Of a stretch of 64,000 bases of DNA, positions 1-17,050 are shown piece by piece (the first letter of the stretch is position 1; every line of letters begins with the position of its first letter). The translations under genes and the position numbers were made by a program. The notes beneath the pieces were generated by a model. The model saw only the letters and a program-made list of their open reading frames with translations. It was not told where the DNA came from and searched no databases. This DNA is from Chrysomallon squamiferum (taxonomy: Eukaryota; Mollusca; Gastropoda; Neomphalida; Peltospiridae), in assembly GCA_012295275.1 (NCBI GenBank), contig CM022665.1, forward strand, positions 29,260,946 to 29,324,945. The letters are read 5' to 3'.

Positions 1-321
1 GTTGTTATTACTTTTTAACTTCTTTAATCAAAATATTCTTTTGTTTTACTTTCTTACATTTTTTATTTTTTATTTTTTTAGCTGCTACTATATTTTAATT
101 TTGAGAAAAATATATTTTCATCAAATTTTACACACACTGGGGGAGGGAACGTAAATGTTAATAATCAGTATTATATTTCAAGTTTAAATTTTCCAAAGTA
201 TTTGTTTAAAACTTGTCATTATAATACATTTTCTTACAGTATGGTGCTTTTTTTAATAAAAAAAAATAATTATATTTAACATTCTACAATATGCTGTACA
301 TTTAACCTTTTTATACTTTTT

Positions 322-355
<34 letters not shown>

Positions 356-1428
356 AAAGAAAAACAAATATAACTGAATAATTATAACATTTTGTAACTA
401 ATATATTATACAATAAAGTGTTTCTTTTATAGGTTCATTGTTATGGATTTTTAAAAATATGTTTTGTTGATGGTATTGTTTAAGATCATGCTGTGATTTT
501 GACATTCTCATAAATTAAAAAAAGCCAAAATTTAACGGATACACCAGTAGTGATGTTTTATTTAAGTACAACATAACTGACATTTAACTTCATTAATCAG
601 TGACAGTCAGTTATTTCTGGTTGCAGTACTAAATTAGCCGAGGATTCCAAATCTTCAGTTCTATCTGACATCCAGGTAGGCAGAAGTTTTGATTGTCTTT
701 CAACCTCTAAATGAAGATTCATCCAAATTGTAGCTAACAACTGAATCAATGATGTAATGTTTGATCAATCCCATTTCCCCACGTCACATGACCAGTTTAT
801 TAAAGGCTGTATTTTGCTTTCCTGCCCATAAACTGACAGCAGATAAACAAACGCTCAAAAACAGCATTATCAACATTTATTAGGTATCAGCTTTACACTT
901 TTTATAAAATAGTGATGTGAAAGAAAACCAGTAATTGTATCTTGTATGGACTATATTTATTAATTAACAAGGGATATTTTATGTGCAGGACATTTGGTAC
1001 AGAAAAACTTTTCACTGATCTAGATGTTCTGTTATTAGTAGAACTAGTAGATCATCATTATCCAGTGCTGAACCCAACATAATTTTATGATGCACCAAAT
1101 ATGCGTGTGTCTGTGAGTGTATGCATGTGTGCATGCACACGTGTCTGATTAAGAGAATTCAACCATTGTATGTGTGATTTAACTGTGAATAACATTTCAC
1201 CATGTTAAAAAACATTACGTTATATTGTACAAAAATTGTTTAACTAACATTACCTGAAACATGTGGATAAGAACACACATTTTTATCAACAAACTTTTAT
1301 TGCAAAATGTGAAACAATCAATAAGTGAAATTTTTAACAAATTTAAACTCAGTATTGAAATTTAAATTGGTTTATTGTTATATTTGTTTGAGTGTGTTTT
1401 TGCATGTGAGGGTTTTGCATGTGAGGGT

Positions 1429-1463
<35 letters not shown>

Positions 1464-2710
1464 ACATAAACTGCTCTCACATTTTTGCATTGTTGTTTCT
1501 CCATTTACTCAAAATGTAAATTTATAATTGTTCCCACATAACCCTCCTCAAACAGCTTAATCTATATTTTTGAGTTCAACATGAAACACAGTATCAACTA
1601 TTATACAGAACAATGGTGAAATATATCTGCAAACTATCAAAATACATTTTATTTACATCAATAACATAGCCAAAAAAATATAGTAATAAATAAAATATTA
1701 TTATATAAATTACACTAATCTGCTGAACTAACGCATATTAATATATTATTACATAATCGTAATATACAAAATTGGTCAGAAATAAAGGTGATTATTCTAA
1801 TTTAAAATTCTGATTAATTTGTCTCTGTAAACTTCTAATGACTGTAAATGTTTTTCTTTCTTGCATTAAATGCATCATTTCCTTAAATATCTGACAAAGA
1901 TGACATAATGATTTTTCTTCTGTGAAGACTTTTGTTTTCTCACCAAGATAGAATCATTTAAGGCCAACTTCAGTACCTGTCTTTAAGACATGTGACCATA
2001 TTTTTACTCCAAAAATATCAACTATTTATAATGTATAAATACATTTTAATTTCCAGCTTAAAAAAAATTAAAACAAATCATGCAACGATTAAAAAAAGAA
2101 CAAACAAAAAAATTAAAACAAACTGTGCAACAATTAAAAATAGAACAATCAAAAAAAAATGAACAATACCATCCCCCACCCCCCAAAATAGAATTTAAAA
2201 AGTACCAATTATTAACCATCTATGAACAAAAGCATCATATTAAAAACATGACTAAACCATTTATACTATTCCCCATTCAAAAGGATTATGTTTGTGGAGT
2301 ATATCATAAGAAGAAAAAACACAGTATTCTAGTTACTGTATAAATAATAACACATTTCTGTCAATATTAGACATACTGAAGTTACATTTTACAATGTATT
2401 GTTAGATGTAGGACATACTGCAATGACCTACTGCATAGACTGATCATAATGATTCAAAGGTTCTAAAAATGTCTGTAAAATTCATTTGTATACAAGGAGT
2501 CACAGTAATTTAACAGCAATTATCTTAAAATAATCCCAGAAATGGGTTTTCTTTTAGAGCAATCATTATACTATAATGTCTGTTAGATTTTGCAAATGCA
2601 TATAATATCATGTCAGATGCTATATGGTCAAAAATGTGTCAAAATAATAATACAGTTTAATGGTTCAAACTGCTTACAAACACACACATATGCACATGCA
2701 CATACACACG

Positions 2711-2768
<58 letters not shown>

Positions 2769-3071
2769 CAAAAAATAATAACAGATAAATGAAATTATTA
2801 AATTCATACAGAACCATTTTGTGTGAATTGCAAATGTAAAACTGAACCCTAATAAACCCACATCAAATGAATAACATTTTGAGGTACAATTATGTTACCT
2901 AATTTTTAATAATATACAATGATTATGTTCCAATATTCCAAAAAAATACACTGACCAACACATTTCTTTTTATACTCTGAAATAAATACTTCTGTATAGT
3001 GCTATATATGGAAAATACCTCTATATAGTGTTATAAACACCAAGTTGTTTCATAGGATCAGACCCCATAGA
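1..3071. other. Non-coding AT-rich stretch downstream of ZFPL1
   Basis: No open frame here has coding character. The stretch holds a poly-T run (about 328-354), a (GT)n tract (about 1437-1461) and a (CA)n tract (about 2713-2763). Because ZFPL1 runs leftward and ends at 3805, part of this DNA may be its 3' untranslated region, but no single polyadenylation signal stands out among the many AT-rich hexamers. The short open frames over the CA/GT tracts are simple-repeat translations. Confidence 0.6.
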
Positions 3072-3171
3072 TCAGGCTGTTAAGCAGAAGTTATGTTTTC
3101 TGTTTGAATTATCTTCTGCAGGTTCCTCAGAGTTAAGAGATTCTGGCATCAATGCCTCCCCTTGAGGTACC
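3072..3171 (-). CDS. Possible alternative terminal exon (ZFPL1 or an unknown gene)
   Basis: On the minus strand a 3' splice site (TTGCCTGACAG) is followed by a 100-nt open stretch with clear coding flavour, containing LMPESLNSEEPAEDN and ending at TGA (3072-3074). The reading frame needs two bases from an upstream exon. ZFPL1 exon 5 ends in exactly that phase, so splicing over the ZFPL1 membrane exon would be in frame and would give an acidic soluble tail. This is inference: no transcript evidence is available, and the exon could belong to another gene or be chance. Confidence 0.3.
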
Positions 3172-3804
3172 CTGTCAGGCAAATGTTAGGTGTGAAATAT
3201 CCCATATAATGTATTAAACCACAATAATCTACCACATGAACAAAGATTTTAAAAATTTCATGAAGTTAAACAATCTCCATTCTTAACTGAATACATTTTC
3301 AGTTATATTTAAAAACATGAATCTATTAAACAAGGAAACAAGCAAGTAATCTAACTTATATTACATTAATATTATTTTTTTAATTTAACATTATTTATAT
3401 TAATTATAACAAATGTTCAAAATGTGAACATATACACATACATTTGCTTGTTTGTTTGTTTTTGGTTCAGTTCTTTTATTTTATTTTAAATGTTTCTTAC
3501 ATTTACTCCCCCCCCCACTAATAAATATGACTATGTCCAATATATTTTACAAATGTGCAATACATAAGCTATTAATTATTATCATATGGAATCAGTATAT
3601 TATCAGAAAGCTTCTGGAGATAAACAGTACACATTTATAACATGAAAAATAAAACGGCTAATAAAATGTAGCTGTATAACAAATAATCCATGTATTTTAA
3701 AATCCCAATAATGCTTTCATATCTCCATCAGTGTTGAGGAAATCCTAGTTCAGGCATTTCTGTTATAAACAGTAAAATATCATTAACATTGTAATTCTAT
3801 TATT

Positions 3805-9152
<5,348 letters not shown>

Positions 9153-12100
9153 ATGTCTACATTGTGGAACCAACAAGACCTGTCAGAACCGCCAATGTGC
9201 TGTACAATGGTTTCTGTCACTCCTGATGCTAAGGGTAATTATTTTTTATTAAAGACAGTTCATCAAAAAATGTATTTAAAATAATGTTAATGGTCCTGTT
9301 TTGAATTTTCATAATATCATCAGTGGTCAAATAAAAAGAATGTAGTTAGCATTTATTTTGTAAACAGGAAACCTTTGAACATACATTTTTCCATTTGGTT
9401 CTCAGCATGTGCTATAGTTTTGTTATTATCAATGTTTCATTATTATTATTATTATTATTTTAAATAAATAAATGATTTTCATAAATTGATATTTTGCATT
9501 ATACTGATACTATTTTTGTAAAGGTTTTAAAATTGGAATATTTATGGTTTATCTTAGTTTAGAAAGTAAGGTGAAATTACTAAGTATTGCTACTTATCAA
9601 CCCTCAGCTAGTTCAATAATGTTCATAGAAACCCTCGAATGCTTCAGCACTATCTGAGCTTGAACTTTTTTAACCTTTTAAGTACTATATGACAACAAAG
9701 GTTCATCAATAACAACATATTAATGCCAAAAATATTTTTCTTCCTTAATTTCTTGTCAGTTTCAATCTCTAGTAGAATATGTTTAATTTACTCAGTGCAC
9801 ATTAGTTAAGTAGGAGAATTTCATGAGGCTACATTGTTTTATGTACCATGAGGTCCTCAGTCTTGCAATTAGTTGTGTTTGTAAATCTCATTTCTGTCTA
9901 ACAGCCTCAAACAAGATTCATATATGCAGCCAATTGTGAGTTTTCAGACATTATGATTATCCTATACTAAAATATACCAATATTCAGATAATTTTAGTAA
10001 GAGATTTCATACTTATTAGATTTAGTTTTTTGTTTTATTATCTTGACTTTTAACCTTGGTAGATAGGTATTTTAGCCTGAACTTTGTATTTCTTCAGAGA
10101 AGCTGTCAGTACTGAAGAGTATGTTACAAGAGTGTGTGAATCAGCTCAGTGACCAGTCACACCTAACATCAGAGATGTTTGTACTGTCCAGTGTTGTCTA
10201 CAAAACTAACTGTCAGCTCCGCAGAGATAAAGCTTTGCAAGGGCTAAAAATGGTAAAATGGCATCTCAGTTTTAGGGGCCAAGTTTTAAATGTGTTTTTA
10301 TTAGATTACTGGGGGGTTTTGGTTGTTTTTTATGTGACTAGAAGATCTGACATTTCTATAATTTGAGGTATATTAAGTAAACTTAAATGGTAAAGAAAAG
10401 CCACTGTGATAAATGTTAATTAGCAATGAATACTGTAGTTAAACGTAAAGAGTGAAAGTTTATTTGTGTAAAAAGTTGATTAATGTTTTGGTAACTTAAT
10501 TCTATGTTTTATTTCAGATTATAAAATGTCTTGAGAAGTACAGTAAAGTGAATATGCATGAAACAGTTGTCAAGTTATTTAATGAATTTGAATCTTACAG
10601 GTATGTATAAACACATGTATTTGTGTTGTTTCATTTAATTTTAAAATTACATTTTTATTTTTAAAAATGTTTTGGTATTGAAAAATTAACTCGTTTGCTT
10701 TGATTTCATTTACAATAGAATTAAAATAATTACATCTCTATTTACTTTATTCTGAAATTAAAATTTATTACATATTTCTACATGAAATGTTCTATAATTA
10801 GCATTTTATTAAAATATTCATTTTTAATTGTGTTTTTTTTCAGTTATGGATCAGACTGTAAAACTAGTATCTATCTCCCATCATACCAAGCTATGGAACA
10901 TTTAATGGTAAAAATAATGGGAGTCACATGCTTGTTGTGTCAAACAGTAAATTATGCTGTCCACACCTTTATGTATCCTTTATTGTTGTTCACCCTCGTT
11001 CATTATTTTGTTATAAATTTATTTTTCAGTTTATTAAGTAAAACACAGAGGATTACTGACTTTAATTTGGATATGACAGACTTGTTAAAAATAATGATAT
11101 TTGAAGTGTGAGAAAAGAGAATATTGATACAAGTACACATTAAATCAAATTACATATATTAGTGTTTTTCCTAAGCAGGAATAGGACAGCAGCCCACCAT
11201 CCCCACTCTTATTTGCCTAAATTCTCAATAAAACATGCTGATAATTACTACAAAATTGCTTTAGTAGACTAATAAACAAACACAAGCAGCACTTTTTAGC
11301 ACAAAGAAACAAACAGAAACAATTTTTTGCTGGTGCCAATAAACAAATATGAACAGCACTTCTTAGCACCAATAAAAAATACAAATGGCTTTTTTTAGTT
11401 CACAAAAGTTTAACTATGAGACCTTGTCAGTTCTGCCCTTTTGAACACAGGTAATAATGAACAAAGTTCCCATTTTCAGTCTAGGGAAAGCACTATATAT
11501 ATATATAATTAATAAGATTTAAAGTATATATATGAAAAGAAAATAATACTGGTTTTATCATTTATGCATGAAAAATTGGATTTTGAGTGGTACAGCTGTT
11601 ACTTTCAACATCAAATATAAGTATTGCTGTAGGAGAGGCTATTTACTTCTGTTTTACAATAATTACATATTATCTTCATACCACTGTAATGATTGGACTG
11701 TTATGTTCTAAAAACTTTGCAAAATAAAAAAAGTGTATTTTTTGCTTTAAAATACAGATTTAAAAATATTCATGGATATCTTTTATTTATTTCCTTTATA
11801 TATTAATAACTTTTGTATTTTTATTTTTTCTCCATTTTTATTTATTTTAAATGCGTATTTGTCTGTATGTATGTGGAGACAGAAAGAGAGAATGGTTTGA
11901 ATCTTGTGTTATATTGCATCTAAAACAAACTGATTGTCTGAAATGAAAAAGTTTTTCAGTCACATGCACAGATAGTATCACGAATTGTTAACCTTAACCT
12001 TTCAAGTTTGTTACAGCAGCGATTAAGCAGAGGCCATCTGATGACTACCAATCTTGTTTTCCTGAGTGCAGTTAGCAGAATTTGGTAAAAAGAGCTATAT

Positions 12101-14894
12101 TTTTTCACAATATGTAACTGATCTGTTATATCTGTGATTATATATTGAGTTATTTTATTTCTGTTACTTTTCTTTTAAATAGATTATAATAGTAATTTGG
12201 GTTGTTGAAGGCTCTGGGACTATGCTTTTCTTCCTTAACTAGGTAGATCAGAGTGGGCTTTCATTTGTACATAGAACATATCCTAGTTTAACTATTACAC
12301 AAGTGGAGTTATTAAAATATATTGATTATAAATAAATATAATGATTAACAATGAACCCAGTTTAAATGTGTTTTAGGGGGTAAGGGATATTGCTGTTACT
12401 CATTTGTATGTAAATGTTCAGTTTTACTTTGTTTATTAATCTAAATGGAAAATAATTTTTCTATAAAGTATTGTCACTATATTTATTAATCTGAATTTAT
12501 TACAGGGCAATTTGCAAATCCCAAGCTTTGGTTTATATGTCATGGTACACTAGACTGCTACCTGCAGTGTCAGTCCTCACACCAACTGAAGTGCCATGGG
12601 TACATAATATTTCTCTATTACAATGAACCAAATCAAAAATGACTAGTAATTAAAACATAAAAACATTGATTTTTTAACTTGCTTAAACAACAGTTAAAAT
12701 GATAAGTGCCAGAACTATTGTAAATGATGTGAAATTTTGTTCATATCACCGTTTTTGAGAAGAGAATGTTAAATAGGTATTTTAGAATTACTGTTCTGGT
12801 TTAAATCAATTTCTAAAAATCTGACATATAATACTTGATTCATTTTTTTTTTAATAATAAATATGTGTTGAATGATAAGTAGCTATTTTTACACAGACTT
12901 TAAAAAAAAAAAAATGACACCATTGGTGGTTTTTTTTCCAGTTACCAGATGGTGACACTCTACCTACAGATTTTGCAGAATTTGTATATGGTGTAACTGG
13001 AGTGTATGTTGGAAAAAGGTACATTATTGCAATATATGTATTGTACAATGTGTGTGTGTGTATATCTATTTTTAATTTGTTTTAATGCATATATCGGTTG
13101 ATGACACCCATCTACCTGTGTTAAAAAACAAGGTTTCTGCAGCAAACCAAAAAAACACCTATCTATTAAAATGTTATATGAAATTTTTATTGTTATAGTT
13201 ATATTTATCATTCTCTGATCATGAATTTAATTTAATCATTACTGAATATCTAACCTGGACAGAAGTGAAATTTAACCCTTTTAAAACACATTTCTTTTCT
13301 TACAATTATAGCAGTAACACTGTATTTGAATGTTAGTAGTAGTTATTATTTTATTTCATTTGCTAACTCTACAAGTAGTATTTTAGAGGTTTTATTTTAT
13401 CTTTAGTAAATATTTGAAACTGTTTTTATTTCTATTTAAAAGGTGAATAAAAAGCTATACAGCATTCAAATAATGTTTATTTACTCTTTTTTTTCTAAAA
13501 TATTATTACAAATACTTTTCTTCAGGCAACTAGATTATAACCTTACAGAAATATTTGAGAAAATTGAAAATGATTACAGTGATCAGAACCAGAGTGAAGA
13601 CCAACTCAAAACCGATGAACCTGAACACGCAGACTCACAACTGACTATTAACACTGAAGAAGAAACAGTCTTTTACAGCAACAACATTGAGGATATAGGA
13701 GGTAACCTTGGTGTCCTTATTTTGCTTCACTGTTTTATCACAGTCAGTACCAGCTATTGATAAATGTTTTTGAAAACTGTCAGAGAAATGTTTTAGATTT
13801 TGTAAGACAAAATCATTGTTAAATGCATTAATATTAACAGTTTTCTTAATTCTTTCAAAACTGTCTCTCTCATTTGCATTTAAACTGTGTGTGTGTAATA
13901 AAATATATATATATATATATATTTCTCAAAAAAATAATAAATATATTTTTCAATGATCTATTTTTATTTTCTAGTACCTATTAAGAAACAAAGATATTTA
14001 AAGCCTGATGATGAAGCAGTACAGTTGAAAGAGGACAAATCGGAAAGTGAAAGAACATTGAATGCAGACAGACAAACATATCCCATGGGTAGAAAAAAAT
14101 TACTGAGATGTGTAAAGAAAGCTTGCAGCTTTGACGAATTACAGTCCATACTAACAAACCTTAAATCCCATAACTACTTTCTGTCTTCTCAACTACAAAA
14201 GGATTTCGAAAACAGTGTGCTTACTGTACAGAGGTTAAAGAAGAAATCTGTTTCAACTGGGAAAAGTCCTGATGAAACCGTTAAAATTAGATTTCTGAAA
14301 AAAGCTAAATGTTTTGTCCGTAATTTAATTATCACTTGTTCAGAGTTAAAAGACAGTATTACTGAGGAAGATGATAACAAGGATAAGCAAATTCTCAAAC
14401 TTCAACCACAAAAAAAGGGCAGTTTGCTTCACGAAAATGAAACCAGAAATTCATCCATAGATGGAGACAGCTTAAACTTAAAAAACAATGTAAAAAGAAA
14501 ACAGCTGAAAGATCTTATTAAAATGTTGAGAGAAAGAAATCAGTTTGAATATGAAGGGAAAATTGTTCTCATTGATCCAGATGAAAGTGAAAAGTTAATA
14601 CAAAATTTGCAACAGCTCTTGAAAAAATTGAAACAAACTGGAAATACTGAAGAAAGTAATATTAAAACAGAAGAGATACTGAATGAAATGATAGCTCTGT
14701 TAACCAGTGCTGCAGGATTGCAGATGCAAGAGAAAGATAATTCCATTAGTGTTTCATCAAAAAAGGTGAAAAAGAAGAAAAAACAGCCAAAAAAGAAAAA
14801 AGGCAATCTGCTTATTAACTCACGTCTGGAACAGAAGAAGAATTTGAAGAAATCTAGAAAAGCCAAAACAAAAAGGAAAAAACATCTAGTGTAG
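9153..14894 (+). CDS. NEPRO: Nucleolus and neural progenitor protein (NEPRO)
   Basis: Nine coding exons: 9153-9234, 10098-10252, 10518-10600, 10844-10972, 12007-12084, 12506-12599, 12942-13018, 13526-13701, 13975-14894, giving 597 residues in one frame (human about 567). NEPRO (C3orf17) is a nucleolar protein, linked in vertebrates to rRNA/RNase MRP processing and to early development and Notch signalling. The conserved N-terminal domain is recognisable: AMEHLMVKIMG, then HTFILLQQRLSRGHL and LSAVSRIW, which align without gaps to the human block ending VSRLW, then DFAEFVYG. The large last exon encodes a second helical part (KKLLRCVKKACSFDELQSI) and a strongly lysine-rich tail (KKVKKKKKQPKKKKG) of nucleolar-localisation type. 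The exon 4/5 junction was chosen by phase: donor at 10973, acceptor after TTTCAAG. A 5' UTR intron is implied. The divergent neighbour is ZFPL1. Confidence 0.93.
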
Positions 14895-15228
14895 CAGCTT
14901 TACAGAGACAAAAATTATTTAGCTTCCTTGTTGGTTTAAGTGAAAATTACATAAAGAAATTATTCCATTACATATTATTTTACTTGTATTTCAAGATAAA
15001 TGCTAACATTTTAAGAAATCTGTTCAGCATACTTAAATTTTATACTGGAATTCTGTTGTATTTCATGTAAAGTAATATTTCAGTCTGATAAGCATTTAAT
15101 AATGTGACCATAATGTGTTAAGAATAATACTAATAGTCAGTTTTTCATAACTCATGTTATTCTTTTTTTCATTTTATATAATTTAATTCCAAAGTCATCA
15201 GTGTAGAATCTATATATAAATGAATAGA

Positions 15229-15344
15229 AATAAATGTTTAAAAAAACATTTTTCTATTTGATTTGGAAATATTTCAGTGTTTGGTCAGTTAAAATCAGTT
15301 TAAAAATAAATTTGTGTAATTATTAATGAGGAAAACCAAATAAA
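15229..15344 (+). terminator. NEPRO polyadenylation signals
   Basis: AATAAA hexamers on the plus strand at 15229-15234 and 15339-15344, 335 and 445 bases after the NEPRO stop codon, are the best placed signals for 3' end formation. The second is followed by a T/GT-rich stretch (TTTGTGTTTTGTTGTCTG), as expected of a downstream element. Which one is used is not visible. Confidence 0.5.
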
Positions 15345-16578
15345 ATCTGTATACTTAGTTTGTGTTTTGTTGTCTGTAGTCCAAATATTATTTATTTCAA
15401 TACAATCATTTAAAAACAGGCTTTACACTGGGATACATTTACTTTGAGAATACTATTTGTAAGGGGGAAAAAAAATAACTGTAAACAAAGTTCTAATAAT
15501 AAATAATAAGAACCTTTCTTATTAAGTCTTATTACAACAATTATACAGATTGGAAATGGCTAAAATTTATGCAGTATCCCAGAAATGTTTTGTTTTACAA
15601 TATGTAAAAATAAATGTATGAATATCTAAACGAAATTAATATTAATAATTAGACCCTACTCTTGAAAGTGGACATTGTATAATGATGACAGTATCAAGAA
15701 TTATTGTTATTGGCAGCAAATTGGTTTTGTAGGAACCTTCCCATGGAGTAGGAAATGGACCAGTTGGTGTGCAAATATGAGATGGTGTGTTGACACTACT
15801 CCATAGAGTATTTAAATTATTACTGATGACAGTATTAACACTAGAAATCTGGATGTTAACTGCCATCAAAAAGTTTATAAACTGCATTGGGAAGTACAGA
15901 ATAGCAGGTGCTTTAGTTTATGCTCAAAATGCTTTCTGAAGTGAACTGTTCTTGGTTAGAACAGATAGTTGATTATGATTTATTTTTCTATGGAAAAACT
16001 GATTAAATAAGGTATTTTACAAAATAACCAAAAATATGTTTCAGAATAAACTGACTTGCTGTCCAGCAAAATAAAAGTTAACACCTACCGTAATAAAAGG
16101 AAAAAAAGAACCCATCTATCTCTATGACTCATAGCATGAGCTGGAAATTTTTTTTTTTTTTTTTTCCTGACTGAAGAGCATGCAGTTAATTCTGTTATAT
16201 AGATTAATATAAATACACACATGTAGTATCAAACACACGTAGTAACGTACACAAACACAAAAAATTCTGGTTTCCCATTCATTAAAATAAATACATTGTT
16301 TATCTTTCATCAGATGTGTGAATCCTATTTCTTATTTATTTAATTCTTATTTTTCACTGATGTATCTATTTAAGTAGATATTTACTTGTTTGTAATTTTA
16401 CTTTAGAAGATCATGCTGACTTTGGTAATTATTATTATTTCGTTTCCACAGAAAAACCGAGTATGTAAAAAAAATAAAATAAAATAAATAAATAATTAAA
16501 GGGAGATAATTATCATTACCTTCATAATAATTTAAAAAAACATCGATGATGTTTCTAAGCAATCATCTTTATTTTCGT
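15345..16578. other. Intergenic DNA between NEPRO and CSKMT
   Basis: About 1.2 kb with no convincing gene. It contains a T run near 16148-16165 and scattered AT-rich sequence. It should include the CSKMT promoter at its right end, but no recognisable core element was found. The minus-strand open frame at 15642-15887 has no recognisable similarity and no splice context. Confidence 0.5.
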
Positions 16579-16678
16579 ATGGCTAAAGTAGCTGTTTCCA
16601 GTAAAGGGATTCTTTTGAAGATTTCTAATTTAAATTTCAAGATATATTTAACGAAAAGTTTTTCTAATATCAAAGATG
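16579..16678 (+). CDS. CSKMT: CSKMT exon 1: mitochondrial targeting peptide
   Basis: An ATG opens 33 codons plus one base, ending at a strong donor (GATG|GTAAGG). The peptide starts MAKVAVSSKGILLKIS and continues with more Lys, Ser, Leu, Ile and Asn; it has no acidic residue until its last position, a textbook mitochondrial presequence. The single leftover base matches the phase required by the catalytic exon at 33703, where the join reads D-V-S-N-L-G. Both distance and phase are satisfied only if the retrotransposon block at 16816-32656 lies in the intron. The pairing is inferred from phase, targeting signal and orientation. Confidence 0.8.
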
Positions 16679-16815
16679 GTAAGGATGTACACAAAATGTA
16701 AGGATGTGTCCGATATTTCTTTTTCATTTGTTTGCTTCGTAGCACTGGTATGGGTAAACTAAAATTAATAAACTGTAAAGTAACGGCAGTCGGATTGATT
16801 GTTTAATTCAAAATA

Positions 16816-17050
16816 AATTAATGAATAAAAAATATAATAATGATAATAATTACAATAATATACAATAACAACAATATACGTCAGAGAAGTTTTAGCTCCA
16901 TAAAATAAATACAGTGGTTATAATATATTATATGAAGTGAAAGAAAAGAATAATAAATAAAAAATAGGTGTGTTCCCGAAGTAGAGGAACACGGCCTTAT
17001 GTGTTATAAAGACCACGAGGGTCCCATCCGTCCTTGTCAAGGGGAGTGCT
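16816..17050. repeat. Left copy of a 235-bp direct duplication flanking the LINE block
   Basis: The sequence from AATTAATGAATAAA to GGGGAGTGCT is repeated almost exactly at 32423-32656 (about one substitution and one indel). The left copy abuts the poly-A tail end of the minus-strand LINE at 17051; the right copy abuts the 5' end of the second LINE copy. This is the geometry of a target-site duplication, though far longer than usual for non-LTR elements. Confidence 0.85.

Noticed and set aside
10782-11111. 109-codon reading continuing past NEPRO exon 4
   Set aside because: Read-through into intron; the conserved alignment requires splicing at 10972 to 12007.
13964-14866. Minus-strand frames opposite the last NEPRO exon
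   Set aside because: Shadows of the lysine-rich coding exon on the plus strand.
9600-15000. Possible CRISPR-like or phage-like organisation
   Set aside because: No spaced repeats of that type anywhere in the window; all tandem repeats are eukaryotic microsatellites or minisatellites.
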